Shown here: positions 33,887-43,696 of the stretch, in pieces | Layout: each line of letters begins with the position of its first letter | Numbering within the stretch: position 1 is the stretch's first letter | Source: Bacteroidota bacterium | GTDB lineage: Bacteria; Bacteroidota; Rhodothermia; Rhodothermales; UBA10348 | Assembly: GCA_027622005.1 (NCBI GenBank) | Contig: JAQBZH010000008.1 | Span: 1 to 64,000 of the forward strand | Length of the DNA: 64,000 nt | Reading direction: 5' to 3' | The notes under the pieces: generated by a model | Told to the model about the DNA's origin: nothing | Databases searched by the model: none | The model's input: only the letters and a program-made list of their open reading frames with translations | Translations under genes and position numbers: made by a program

Positions 33887-36379
33887 CTAATCTTCGTCTG
33901 TGTCTAGGATCGCGTCGATTCTGGTTGACAATTCGCGAAGGTGCAAACGCGTCATAGAGTCCGACGTGCGGCCGGCCGCTCTGTCAATCTGTGACTTCAC
34001 ATCTTCCAACTCTCCACGAACAAGAGCTTTTATGTCGGATTGTGCCACATTTACGGACGTAAATCCAATTTCAAGCAAAAATCCGGTTGCGACGAAATTT
34101 GGCGAATTTAGAAGTGACGCCATTTGGTCTACATAACCGCGCTGAAGATTTCTGCGGTAGGAGTCGATCGCGGAGGCACTTGCCAATTCCTTAAATACGG
34201 CGCTCTGAACCCCGCTGAATAGGTCGAGCATCGTGTATCCGTTGGACCCATACCGATTCTGAATCTCCGACAAGCGAGCGAGCACTTGAATGTTCAGAAC
34301 TCTGCCAAGAGCTCCTACCTGGTAGCCTCGGATTCGATTTTCCGTTCCAACAATTTCAATTCTCTGTAGAATATCATTGCGAATGAGCCAGGTTGGGGTC
34401 GTCCAAACATAATCAGAAAGCCATTGAATGGCACGTTCCTGGCGTTCTTTGGAAACGGGTGTATAAACGACACCGGCCTGATCAGTAGTCTTATTCTGCT
34501 GATAAATGCCCCCCAGATTGGCCGCGACGTGACCGATATAACGGTTGTACTGCCCACCTACGTTGCCATAAAGTTCATTCAACTGATCGTAATCGTGCGC
34601 TTCGTCTTTGCTCCAATCGATCAATTTGTCCAAGATGCGCTGTAGGTTTAAAATTCCGAGCCGTGAAGCTTCCATTTCATCATTTGAAATGTTTTCAGTC
34701 TGAGCACGATGGTCAGAAGGAATGCTTGCTCCAAACCACATTGCAGGATCGTTTGCTCTTTCCTTTACCCATTGATTGAGAATGAGGCGCTCATCTTCCG
34801 GAGTCCGCTCTCCATCAAACCATGAGTAAGTCCACTTTCCTGCCCAATCGTCATACTCTCCAACCAATGCGCTGTATTGAGTTACGCCGTCGCCAGGCTG
34901 TGCCACGTAGTTAAACCGGGCATAATCCATGATAGAAGGTGCTACACCGTGCTTCGTCGTGAATTCTGGGTCGCGAAGCTGCGCTATGGAATAAGCATAG
35001 GAAGAACCCATGTTGTGTTGATACCCCAACGTGTGGCCCACTTCGTGTGCTGAAACGAAACGGACCAACTCCGCCATCACCTCATCATCAAACATCGCAG
35101 TTTGGGCCGATGGGTTGATGGCAGCCGTCTGAATCAAATACCAGTTGCGCAGAAGCTGCATCACGTTGTGATACCAATTGATATCGCTTTCCAAAATTTG
35201 ACCGGTTCGAGGATCATGCACGTGGGGACCCGAAGCATTTTGAATGTCGGACGCGAAATACCGTAAAACGGAATAGCGAGCGTCTTCCGGGCTAAAGTCT
35301 GGATCTTCCTCAGCGGTTGGTGCCATTTTCCCAACAATCGCATTCTTGAAGCCAGCCGCTTCAAACGTCCTATTCCAGTCGTTTACTCCTTGAATCAGAG
35401 CGGCACGCCATTTAACCGGCGTATTTTGGTCGATGTAATAAACAATTTGATCGACCGGCTCAACCAATTCTCCTCGTGCATAAGCAGCTGGGTCTTTTGG
35501 CTCAAGCTTATATCGAGTTACATAACACGTGGTCTCGGCGCGTTGTTGGGTGCCGTTGTATTCGGTGAACTGAACGCTAAACAAGCCAACTCTATCGTCG
35601 CACAAACGTGGCTTCATGGGCACAGCGGGCAATTCCACCATCGACTGGGCCATTTCAACGGTAATAGTATTCGTAGAAGAATTCGACGGAGCGGCGCCTG
35701 CTTCATACGTCAATACGTGCCGAACTTCTACGTTTTTGGGAAAACTCTTTACGGAAGAGATATACGAACGGCTTCCGTCAACCCGGCGAACTTGAAATCG
35801 TGACCTGTAAAAAGACGGCAGCCCTAAAGACGGCACATCGGAGTTATAGAGCGAAGTGACATCAACCACAATCCCCGAACTGTCTGCACTTAAGGCTTTA
35901 ATTTCAAAAGAAGCAACAATGGGCTCTAAATTTGAATTGCGCACAGCCTGATAAATCGGATCGTTTTCATCGCCACGATTTTCATACCCGACCACTTTTA
36001 GAAATAGGTTGTTGCCGTTTCTGTCCCATCGTACGACTTGAGTGTTGGCTTTTTGTCCGCCGTATCCAATATCCTCGGCTGTTTTAGCGATACGCGTAAC
36101 TAATAGAAATTCCCGTCCCAGTTGGGAATTTGGGATCTCGTAGTAGTAGGTTTGATCGTCACGATAAACCGTGAATAGGCCGTCGTCTTTGACAAATGTG
36201 TCTTTAATGACTTCGGAGAATGGCTTTGGGCCTTTCTTATCGTCCTTTTTGTCGGCAGCGGACTTTGCCGCGTCTGCCACACCGGGCTTTGTGGTTTGCA
36301 CTTCTTTTGAAGAAGTACACCCAGCCACCACTAGAAACAGGGATAGCACAGTGGCTAGGTAAGTATTGGAATTCCTCAT
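33887..36379 (-). CDS. Zinc-dependent metalloprotease lipoprotein (DUF5117/DUF4953-like)
   Basis: An 830-residue lipoprotein: the signal ends LVVAGC, followed by a Lys-rich linker. The order of parts fits the DUF5118/DUF5117/DUF4953 metalloproteases of Bacteroidota: an N-terminal beta-rich region of about 350 residues, then a metzincin-like site HEVGHTLGYQH (H445, H449, H455 as zinc ligands and E446 as base), and an alpha-helical C-terminal half. A Met near SIMDY (about 480) could be the Met-turn. It probably acts on proteins in the periplasm or at the surface. It lies upstream of the M28 gene, on the same strand, separated by 235 bp with hairpin copy 2. Confidence 0.88.
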   Translation of the reverse strand: MRNSNTYLATVLSLFLVVAGCTSSKEVQTTKPGVADAAKSAADKKDDKKGPKPFSEVIKDTFVKDDGLFTVYRDDQTYYYEIPNSQLGREFLLVTRIAKTAEDIGYGGQKANTQVVRWDRNGNNLFLKVVGYENRGDENDPIYQAVRNSNLEPIVASFEIKALSADSSGIVVDVTSLYNSDVPSLGLPSFYRSRFQVRRVDGSRSYISSVKSFPKNVEVRHVLTYEAGAAPSNSSTNTITVEMAQSMVELPAVPMKPRLCDDRVGLFSVQFTEYNGTQQRAETTCYVTRYKLEPKDPAAYARGELVEPVDQIVYYIDQNTPVKWRAALIQGVNDWNRTFEAAGFKNAIVGKMAPTAEEDPDFSPEDARYSVLRYFASDIQNASGPHVHDPRTGQILESDINWYHNVMQLLRNWYLIQTAAINPSAQTAMFDDEVMAELVRFVSAHEVGHTLGYQHNMGSSYAYSIAQLRDPEFTTKHGVAPSIMDYARFNYVAQPGDGVTQYSALVGEYDDWAGKWTYSWFDGERTPEDERLILNQWVKERANDPAMWFGASIPSDHRAQTENISNDEMEASRLGILNLQRILDKLIDWSKDEAHDYDQLNELYGNVGGQYNRYIGHVAANLGGIYQQNKTTDQAGVVYTPVSKERQERAIQWLSDYVWTTPTWLIRNDILQRIEIVGTENRIRGYQVGALGRVLNIQVLARLSEIQNRYGSNGYTMLDLFSGVQSAVFKELASASAIDSYRRNLQRGYVDQMASLLNSPNFVATGFLLEIGFTSVNVAQSDIKALVRGELEDVKSQIDRAAGRTSDSMTRLHLRELSTRIDAILDTDED

Positions 36380-36514
36380 TTAACTCTGTATTGGATCGTT
36401 CTTGGTATGCTGGCAGGATGAGTTAAGCTGCCGAAATAGGCCGGATGGGCCATTAATCAAAGGTAGTTATGATTGCTTCGCCAATCAAATAATATGGTTT
36501 TGAAAGTTTTCAGA

Positions 36515-37786
36515 TTACTCTGACTTAATTCCCTGAATGGCTATCAACCGATCGGTTCGTGCAAATAAGTCATGGTAGTAGACAAAAGCCGTGTACAGGT
36601 TTTCCAGTTGGGGTAATCCGCTGCGCATTGCTGAGGAAAGCGCTGGATTGGTGGTTGCATAGACGTATTCGTATCGGCCCTGTTTTAAGAGGAGATCCGT
36701 TTCGTACCAATTGTCTACGGAGTTCCAGATCAAAACATGGTCCGGGTGAATCTGCCAATCGTTGAAGCTTCCAACGATGTAGACTTTTTCAGCTACTGGC
36801 AAATTGTCTGCTGGCACTAGCTTAAATATTGCCTGCACATATTCGGACGAATAATCTGGTTCTGTGACAAATCGATTGGCCGAGCGAATAACCATTTGAC
36901 CATTGAGAAAAGGTGCCAATTGAGTTCCTGCGAATCGGGCTCGATCAGGCTCAATCTCTATTCGCCAAGGGCTAGTCTGTTGATTAAACCTTTCAACTCT
37001 CCCCCCAGTACGTAGCTCAGACAAGTCTATGAAGAAATTAGAGGGCCGGGGCTGAAAGGACTCTTCAGGCCGTAAATAAAAGGTCAGATCGGGTAAAACA
37101 TCGAGCGTAGGTCTTGTCACACAACGGCTTTCGGCAATTTCGGAGTTTCTTACAAAGCACACCGAATAATCAAATGCGTTGGTGTTGGCCGTAGGTGTGC
37201 GAAATCGAACAAAAGGTTGGATGGAGCTGGCACGATTTCCGGCCATCATCACACGATCCAATTTCATATCCACCGGAGTCGATTGTTCGGTTACAAAAAA
37301 TCTTCGTTCAAACAAAGCTGCTTCTTCATTGCCTTGCTCAGAAACGCGAAGCACATAATTGCCGCTTAATTTGAAATCAATGTTGCGATTCGGAAAATTG
37401 TATTCATAGTGGATATACGGGATGATTGTGGCTCCAGAAGAGCGAAAATCCTGAATAGCATCCTGATGAAAGGCGGTCAGAAATTCGGAAGGAAATAAAT
37501 CGCGTTCCCATTTCTGATTAGCATGGTATACATAAATGGAGAGTGGCCGAGAAGGCCGTTCAACGATGTCAAATGCCAATCTGAGGGATAGTCCAGATCG
37601 TATTTCGACGATGGGAAGCGACGTCTCACTCTGCTCTGGATGTAACTGAACGGAGCGTATTTGGGGGTGATCGATAACAACGTCGACTCTCTCACTAGAA
37701 GAAACTTCAGGGACCGACGTTCCAACTTCGGACAAAGCAGAACACCCGGCAAAAAACAGCAGAAAAATCAGGAATATGATTTTCAA
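36515..37786 (-). CDS. T9SS plug-like lipoprotein (DUF5103 family)
   Basis: A 423-residue protein with a lipoprotein signal (FLIFLLFFAGC). The segments VQLHPEQSETSLPIVEIRSGLSLRLAFDI, WERDLFPSEFLTAFHQDAIQDF and IPYIHYEYNFPNRNIDFKLSGNYVLRV match DUF5103, the family of the Plug protein that closes the SprA translocon in type IX secretion. The C-terminal third (KVYIVGSFNDWQ...YEYVYATTN) looks like a carbohydrate-binding or E-set fold, as usual in this family. It supports T9SS in this cell, with the cargo at 8944-9786. The next minus-strand gene is 23 bp downstream. Confidence 0.82.
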   Translation of the reverse strand: MKIIFLIFLLFFAGCSALSEVGTSVPEVSSSERVDVVIDHPQIRSVQLHPEQSETSLPIVEIRSGLSLRLAFDIVERPSRPLSIYVYHANQKWERDLFPSEFLTAFHQDAIQDFRSSGATIIPYIHYEYNFPNRNIDFKLSGNYVLRVSEQGNEEAALFERRFFVTEQSTPVDMKLDRVMMAGNRASSIQPFVRFRTPTANTNAFDYSVCFVRNSEIAESRCVTRPTLDVLPDLTFYLRPEESFQPRPSNFFIDLSELRTGGRVERFNQQTSPWRIEIEPDRARFAGTQLAPFLNGQMVIRSANRFVTEPDYSSEYVQAIFKLVPADNLPVAEKVYIVGSFNDWQIHPDHVLIWNSVDNWYETDLLLKQGRYEYVYATTNPALSSAMRSGLPQLENLYTAFVYYHDLFARTDRLIAIQGIKSE

Positions 37787-37809
37787 GACTACAGAATATT
37801 GTAGGACAA

Positions 37810-38742
37810 CTATAAAATATGATAGGACAGGCCTACCGATAGCACTTCTTTCAATTGCGCCTGATCGCTGACGTCTTTGTCATAGAGAACGGACCATTCA
37901 AAGTTGACTTGAAGCCACGAATTCACTTTCATGTTGACCACATTTTCCCAGATTAAATCGGGGCTTTCCGGCGTGTTAAACGCAGCAAAGAGACCTAGGG
38001 TCGATTTGATGAATACGTTTTTGAACAACTCTTTGTTAAAGTCGGTAAATGCTTCAATGCCGAGTTCATACCGTACTGATTTATCGGGGTCAACATTATA
38101 AAGGGGCCGTAATTCGGCAATGGTTACAATGGTTTCTTTTCCGGCAATACCGAATCGCTGAGATATCCAGGGCCGTGCTTGGTAGGTCATTCCAACGGAC
38201 TGTGTAATGGTAGCAGGCGCTAAAAAAGCCGAAACTTTAACAGGAGGTCTTCTCCCATCTCCAAACGGGTTTTTTTCAAAATTGAAACCTGAGGCAAACT
38301 GTGTTCTCGCCTGGATAGCGGCTGTGGGGTGCAATTTGTCTAAAAATCCGGCTCCATTATAATTGAACGTGGCTGAAAGACGGATCAAATCCTCGGCCTT
38401 ACGAAATTGTAAGGTGTCCTGCTTTACCAGACCAAACCTGAGCTTGGCGTCTAATTTTTGTTGCCATCCTCCTCGATCAACCTCCGTATTTCCGTCAATT
38501 CCCACACTAAACGCTAGCGTATTCACCCCGCCTTCGGCCCAATTCTGAAATCCGACCTGAGATCCGGCCAAACGTCCAATTACTTCGGATTTCCATAGGC
38601 CTTTTGTTGAATCAGGAGCCGTTTGGGCAAAGGAAAGCTGACTGAGCGTGGATCCCGCCACCAGCAAAACAAGTCCGATGCGAGACGTAGCTCTAACGGT
38701 CGAAAAAAGAAGCGTCCTGGTAAAAAAGTCGAAATGAATCAT
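37810..38742 (-). CDS. DUF3078 family outer-membrane protein
   Basis: A predicted outer-membrane protein of about 310 residues. A hydrophobic leader ends SQLSFAQ. The family block is GFQNWAEGGVNTLAFSVGIDGN, the NWAxGGxNS signature of DUF3078, followed by strands LDAKLRFGLVKQDTLQFRKAEDLIRLSATFNY and an aromatic end (VGLSYHIL). I use the ATG at 38742; an ATG at 38757 and a TTG at 38787 are alternatives. The role is unknown. It ends 23 bp upstream of the DUF5103 gene, so the two are probably co-transcribed, beginning after the terminator of the small histone-like gene. Confidence 0.8.
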   Translation of the reverse strand: MIHFDFFTRTLLFSTVRATSRIGLVLLVAGSTLSQLSFAQTAPDSTKGLWKSEVIGRLAGSQVGFQNWAEGGVNTLAFSVGIDGNTEVDRGGWQQKLDAKLRFGLVKQDTLQFRKAEDLIRLSATFNYNGAGFLDKLHPTAAIQARTQFASGFNFEKNPFGDGRRPPVKVSAFLAPATITQSVGMTYQARPWISQRFGIAGKETIVTIAELRPLYNVDPDKSVRYELGIEAFTDFNKELFKNVFIKSTLGLFAAFNTPESPDLIWENVVNMKVNSWLQVNFEWSVLYDKDVSDQAQLKEVLSVGLSYHIL

Positions 38743-38797
38743 AATAAATAAGGGCATTGGGTGCGACTCGACAAAAATAAATGTCAAAAGTTACCGC

Positions 38798-38834
38798 AAA
38801 AAAAAAGGTCGTGCCAAAAAGACACGACCTTTTT
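38798..38834 (-). terminator. Intrinsic terminator of the histone H1-like gene
   Basis: The arms AAAAAGGTCGTG (38802-38813) and CACGACCTTTTT (38823-38834) pair perfectly around a 9-nt loop. On the minus strand the stem is followed by a run of nine T (38798-38806), a textbook intrinsic terminator 22 bp after the stop at 38856. It isolates the small gene from the DUF3078 gene. Confidence 0.85.
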
Positions 38835-38855
38835 CTAATTCCCAAAAAATCGAGA

Positions 38856-39029
38856 TTAGTCGTTTTTTTTGTTCTGAACTTCAACACGAATGTTTTGAGA
38901 CATCGTTTTCAGGTCCTGCATAGCTTTACGGACACGGGTTCCGGCAGCTTTGTTGCCTTTTTCATAAAATTTGCTAAAGTCATCTTCTAATCCGTCCACG
39001 AAGCCTTTTAGGTCGGCGAATTTACTCAT
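38856..39029 (-). CDS. Histone H1-like mini-protein
   Basis: A 57-residue basic/acidic helical protein beginning MSKFADLKGFVDGLEDDF and containing KFYEKGNKAAGTRVRKAMQDLKTM, the conserved core of the small bacterial histone H1 (Hc1-like) proteins of Bacteroidota. The segment GNKAAGTRVRKAMQDLK is the most diagnostic. It is preceded by GAGG 7 nt before the ATG and followed by a strong intrinsic terminator, so it is almost certainly a monocistronic, well-expressed gene. By family it would bind DNA and help shape the nucleoid. A long plus-strand open frame over it (38781-38990) is a shadow. Confidence 0.9.
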   Translation of the reverse strand: MSKFADLKGFVDGLEDDFSKFYEKGNKAAGTRVRKAMQDLKTMSQNIRVEVQNKKND

Positions 39030-39272
39030 TTGGATTCCTCTATATAATAGATGTGTTCTGTAACCGAGGCGTGTTGAAGTTCACCTCGTACTAATCAGGC
39101 TCAAACTAAGCTCTGTTTGCTCTGCTGTCAAGAAATAATCCTTGTTTTGAAGCGTTTTTGGGCATTTTGTTTGTAATAATCCCAAATTTCACCCAACCTC
39201 GAGCCCTTTTTACGGCACCTAAAACGTGGAAAGTTCAGTACTTCGAACCAAAAACCTGGTAGCGATTAAAGT

Positions 39273-39962
39273 TTATGAATCGCGCGGCAATGAAGGCCCT
39301 GAAATAGACCAAATTGAAAGATCTGAACGGTTCTCGATCAATTTTGAGACCCAGTTATTCTTTATAAGGCCGCTTAATTGTTCACCTCCGTCTTCCGATT
39401 CCAATACGCCAAACTTACCTGTAACTCGTTGGGAGAGAATCGAAATGGACACCTTCTCCGACATGTTTTTTACCATGGCAGAGGCCATCGTAACGGGATG
39501 AACATCGCGCAGTATACCGCTTTCCGCTCGGCAGACGGACATCACGATTGGAACGACCATTGGAGCTTGCCAAAGACCCAAACTTATAGCTTTTTTGGCC
39601 ATAATCTCGCCGTCGACAGACCGAAAAAGGCCCCTTTCAAAGCCCAACATTCCTACCGCAGCGACTCCTTCGTCTGTCAGCCGAGTTACGATGGTTTTTT
39701 TCTCTTCTCGAACCAATTTTTCCACATCTTCGGAGATTTCTCTAGTAATTAGGAGTTCATCGCGCTCAAATCTTCCGGTATCGAGTCCGTTTTGAAGAAG
39801 CAGTCGTTCGATTTTTTCGTCACAACCAACGATCAAACACATCCTTCGACCATCTCGATGAGCTTTCGCAACGCTTCTGGACAACGCATCCCAGAACATC
39901 AAATCCTCTTGAGGACGATAGTCTACGAGTAGAATTTCAACCCTGTCTGAAGACGATTTCAT
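39273..39962 (-). CDS. Amino-acid-kinase-like protein with degenerate active site
   Basis: A 229-residue cytoplasmic protein starting at the ATG at 39962 (a TTG two codons upstream is an alternative). The region MCLIVGCDEKIERLLLQNGLDTGRFERDELLITREISEDVEKLV, then VTRLTDEGVAAVGMLGFERGLFRS, follows the order of acetylglutamate kinase (ArgB-fold) sequences. The glycine-rich phosphate loops expected there (KLGGS near the start and HGGGP) are replaced by LLVDYRP and VGCDE, so ATP binding may be lost. No arg genes are adjacent. It could be a regulatory pseudoenzyme or a decayed gene, though the frame is intact. It is divergent from dnaE (125-bp gap). Confidence 0.5.
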   Translation of the reverse strand: MKSSSDRVEILLVDYRPQEDLMFWDALSRSVAKAHRDGRRMCLIVGCDEKIERLLLQNGLDTGRFERDELLITREISEDVEKLVREEKKTIVTRLTDEGVAAVGMLGFERGLFRSVDGEIMAKKAISLGLWQAPMVVPIVMSVCRAESGILRDVHPVTMASAMVKNMSEKVSISILSQRVTGKFGVLESEDGGEQLSGLIKNNWVSKLIENRSDLSIWSISGPSLPRDS

Positions 39963-40087
39963 AAACAATCAGTTACTAACATGCGTTGATTCCGGAGACG
40001 AGGAAGACGTTATTACAACCCTGCCTTTCTACCGTTTGAATAGGCCAATTTCACGTCCAAGTACGCTTTAACGCCCCGATAGATCTT

Positions 40088-43000
40088 ATGGATTTTTGCC
40101 ATCTGCACTGCCACACCCAATATTCTTTATTAGACGGTGCGGCGCGCATTAACCGGTTGGTGGCAAAGGCCCAAGAATTGGAAATGCCAGCGCTCGCTAT
40201 CACTGACCATGGCAATCTGTTCGGTGTCCCGGAATTTTACACCGAGGCAACCAAAGCCAATATTAAGCCCATCATCGGATGTGAGTTTTACGTGACGCCC
40301 GTTCGGATGGCCGACAAAACTAATCGGGTTAGATACCACCAGGTTTTACTGGCGAAGAATGCAGAGGGATATCAGAATCTCATTCGTTTGTCCTCCCTCT
40401 CCTATACAGAGGGTTATTATTACAAGCCTAGAATTGACCTGAACGTCCTTATGGCGCACTCGGCGGGTTTGATTGCGACTACCTGTTGCCTTCAGGGGCA
40501 TGTGCTTCAAACGATACTGAAAGAAGGTGAAGCTGCCGCCAGGAAAGTCTTCGAGCAATACCTCGATATTTTCGGCTCAGACTATTATATCGAGATTCAG
40601 GATCATAAGATTGCCGATCAGCAGAAGTGTAACGCCATACTCTTGAAATGGGCCCAGGAATACGAGGTCGAACTCGTTTCCACGAACGATGTCCACTACG
40701 TCGAACAGGCCGACTCAGCCGCTCAAGACGTGCTTCTTTGCCTTCAAACCGGTAAGGATCTGTACGATCCGAATCGGATGAAATTCGAGAATGATCAGTT
40801 TTACCTGAAGTCTGGAGCTGAAATGGAGTTGGCACTTCGCAACGTAGATGCCACTCAGGTCAAAAAGGCGCTTTCTAATACGTTAGTCATCGCGGACAAA
40901 TGTGACTTTCAGTTGCCAATTGGCCAGCTGCTCATGCCCCACTTTCCCCTTCCTGCGGCCTTCGGAGAGGACGTGGATGCTTATTTACGGCATTTGGTCT
41001 ATCTACGGGCTAAAGAAAAATGGGGCTCATTGACGCTTGAGCAAACGGAGCGCATCGACTATGAACTGGGTGTTGTTTCGCAAATGGAGTATGCCGGCTA
41101 TTTCCTCATCGTGCAGGATTTTACGACGGCAGCTCGGACGCTCGGCGTTTCAGTCGGACCTGGTCGGGGCTCGGCCGCAGGCAGTTTGGTCGCTTATTGT
41201 CTCGGAATTACAAACATTGACCCGCTTAAGTATGGTCTGCTGTTTGAACGCTTTCTAAACCCGGAAAGGGTAAATATGCCCGACATCGACATTGATTTTG
41301 ATGATCGAGGACGCAGTAAAGTGATTGACTACGTAGTCGAAAAGTACGGCCGGGAAAACGTGTGTCAGATCATCACGTTTGGAACGATGGGACCTCGCTC
41401 AGTTATCCGGGATGTTGCTCGCGTGCTGCAGATTCCGCTTCCGGAGGCAGACCGAATTGCTAAGCTCATCCCGGAGGGCGCTGGGGTGACTCTTGAGAGC
41501 GCTTTCAAAGACGTTCCCGAGTTTAAACGTTTGCTTCAAGACCCGAATGAACAAATTCGCAATTTATTGCACTATGCAAAGGTGTTGGAAGGTTCGGCCC
41601 GTCACACCGGAGTGCACGCGGCGGGGGTCATCATTGCCCCGGGAGCTGTTAGTAATTTCGTACCTGTCTCGCTGGCTAAGGGAAAGAGCGGAAACGATGA
41701 TGTTATCATCACGCAGTATGCTGGAAATTGGGTAGAATCGATTGGTCTTCTCAAAATGGATTTCTTGGGGCTGAAGACGTTAACGGTCATTGATGATACG
41801 TTAGACCTTATCAAACAGGAGCACGGCCTGGAATTGGATGTGGATACAATTCCACTCGACGATACGGCCACTTTTGAGCTATTTCAGCGCGGCGACTCCG
41901 TTTCCATTTTCCAGTTTGAATCAAGCGGTATGCGGGAATGGCTTCGTAAGCTCAAGCCTACTTCTATCAACGATTTGATTGCTATGAATGCGCTCTATCG
42001 GCCTGGGCCGATGGAGAACATTCCGACTTACATCGCCCGAAAACATGGAAAGGAAGTTGTTTCGTATCCGGACGAGATGCTAAAACCTATCCTGGAGCCG
42101 ACCTACGGAATACCTGTGTATCAAGAACAGGTCATGCAAATGGCGCAAGTGATGGGGGGGTATACGCTAGGTAGTGCGGATATTCTTCGTCGCATCATGG
42201 GCAAGAAAAAAGATTCGGAGATGGCCGATCAGCGAGCCATTTTTGTGGCAGGTGCCGCCGAAAAATCGGTTTCAGAAAAGGTTGCCAACGAAGTCTTCGA
42301 TTTGATGGCCAAGTTTGCGGGGTACGGTTTCAATAAATCGCACGCAGCTGCTTATTCGATCGTGGCCTATCAGACGGCGTATCTCAAAGCGCATTATCCG
42401 GCCGAATTTTTAGCAGCGTCCATGACAAACGAAATGTCGGACACTAAAAAGCTGGCCTTTGTTTTGGACGAAGCCCGTCATCTAGGACTTGAATTGCTTC
42501 CGCCAGACCTTAACGCATCCAGAGCGCGTTTTACAGTGGAAAAGGGGAAAATTCGATTCGGCCTCGGGGCTATCAAAGGCGTCGGATTCGGCGCAATTGA
42601 AGCTATCGAAAAGGAAAGGGACAAAAATGGCCCTTTTACCACTTTATTTGAATTCGCGCGCCGGGTCGACCTACGAACCGTCAATAAAAAGGCCGTAGAA
42701 AGTCTCGCGAAAGCCGGGGCCATGGACCGAATGGATGGTCATAGAGCGCAGTTCGCGGAAGCTGTAGAGATTGCGATACAGTACGGTCAAAAAATCGCAG
42801 CGGACCGCATGGCGGGGATGATTTCGTTGTTTGGCGATCCGGGCGGTGACGGCTCTGTGGGTATCGAACCGACGTTGCCAACCGTCGAACCGTGGGCCAA
42901 GGCCAAGATGTTGAAGGAAGAGCGCGACGCCGTTGGATTTTACGTATCAGGACATCCACTTGAGTCGTATTTGGCGGAGTCGCGGGCTTTTGCGTCGGCT

Positions 43001-43582
43001 CAAATTGCAGACGTTCCCGAAATTGTTGAAAGAGAAGGTCCAGCAGAAGAAGCCTGGTCCTACAGGAATAGCCGCCCTCAACACTCCTTTTGCGCGGTGT
43101 TAACTGAGGTTCAACACCGCTCCAATAAGTCCGGAAAACCGTTCGCCATTTGTCAATTCGAAGATTTCACTGGTCAGGCCGAATTGGTCTGTTTCTCAAA
43201 CTCCTACGACAAAGTTCAGCGCTATCTCATGGTGGATGAGATCGTATTGATCAAAGGAAGCGTCGAAATGCGTGGCGGAACGGCCAAAGTCATTGCCAAT
43301 GACATCATTCCTATGTGGAAAGTGCGAGAGCAAATGGTCAAGTCTTTGATCTTGAGACTATCGAGTACTGAGCTAAGGATCGAACAAGTGGAAAAGCTCG
43401 ACAAGCTTCTATCCGAACACAAAGGCACGTGCAAGCTTTATTTTGACCTCGTCACAGACACCGACCCCGTTCCATGTCGTGTGATGAGCCGAACGTCCGT
43501 CATCGACCCCAACGAAGAAGTGATGCGAGGTTTATCCAGCATTTTCGGGCGTCGTTCCATAACGGTTGAGGGCGAAAACTAA
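40088..43582 (+). CDS. dnaE: DNA polymerase III subunit alpha
   Basis: The 1164-residue replicative polymerase (DnaE1 type). The N-terminal PHP domain begins FCHLHCHTQYSLLDGAARI. The palm has PDIDIDFDDRGR (398-409), where D401 and D403 correspond to the catalytic aspartates. VGPGRGSAAGSLVAY, GPRSVIRDVARV, NALYRPGPME and KYGFNKSHAAAYS-like blocks (GYGFNKSHAAAYS) follow in order. A C-terminal helix-hairpin-helix and an OB fold (AVLTEVQHRSNKSGKPFAI) are present. The length is normal. It is the first gene of a plus-strand run with an M23 lipoprotein, yidD and moaB. Confidence 0.98.
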   Translation: MDFCHLHCHTQYSLLDGAARINRLVAKAQELEMPALAITDHGNLFGVPEFYTEATKANIKPIIGCEFYVTPVRMADKTNRVRYHQVLLAKNAEGYQNLIRLSSLSYTEGYYYKPRIDLNVLMAHSAGLIATTCCLQGHVLQTILKEGEAAARKVFEQYLDIFGSDYYIEIQDHKIADQQKCNAILLKWAQEYEVELVSTNDVHYVEQADSAAQDVLLCLQTGKDLYDPNRMKFENDQFYLKSGAEMELALRNVDATQVKKALSNTLVIADKCDFQLPIGQLLMPHFPLPAAFGEDVDAYLRHLVYLRAKEKWGSLTLEQTERIDYELGVVSQMEYAGYFLIVQDFTTAARTLGVSVGPGRGSAAGSLVAYCLGITNIDPLKYGLLFERFLNPERVNMPDIDIDFDDRGRSKVIDYVVEKYGRENVCQIITFGTMGPRSVIRDVARVLQIPLPEADRIAKLIPEGAGVTLESAFKDVPEFKRLLQDPNEQIRNLLHYAKVLEGSARHTGVHAAGVIIAPGAVSNFVPVSLAKGKSGNDDVIITQYAGNWVESIGLLKMDFLGLKTLTVIDDTLDLIKQEHGLELDVDTIPLDDTATFELFQRGDSVSIFQFESSGMREWLRKLKPTSINDLIAMNALYRPGPMENIPTYIARKHGKEVVSYPDEMLKPILEPTYGIPVYQEQVMQMAQVMGGYTLGSADILRRIMGKKKDSEMADQRAIFVAGAAEKSVSEKVANEVFDLMAKFAGYGFNKSHAAAYSIVAYQTAYLKAHYPAEFLAASMTNEMSDTKKLAFVLDEARHLGLELLPPDLNASRARFTVEKGKIRFGLGAIKGVGFGAIEAIEKERDKNGPFTTLFEFARRVDLRTVNKKAVESLAKAGAMDRMDGHRAQFAEAVEIAIQYGQKIAADRMAGMISLFGDPGGDGSVGIEPTLPTVEPWAKAKMLKEERDAVGFYVSGHPLESYLAESRAFASAQIADVPEIVEREGPAEEAWSYRNSRPQHSFCAVLTEVQHRSNKSGKPFAICQFEDFTGQAELVCFSNSYDKVQRYLMVDEIVLIKGSVEMRGGTAKVIANDIIPMWKVREQMVKSLILRLSSTELRIEQVEKLDKLLSEHKGTCKLYFDLVTDTDPVPCRVMSRTSVIDPNEEVMRGLSSIFGRRSITVEGEN

Positions 43583-43696
43583 TCTAGACCCTCTTGGCAA
43601 GGACTAGGGCAAAACGCATTCGAGCGCGTAACCAGCTAGTCCGAGGTCCGTAGGGAAATTTCGACTCCGCGATTGTTTGATTTAGCCTGCTTACTC

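Noticed and set aside
38781-38990. Plus-strand frame over the small histone-like gene
   Set aside because: It crosses the terminator and is antisense to the conserved H1-like protein.
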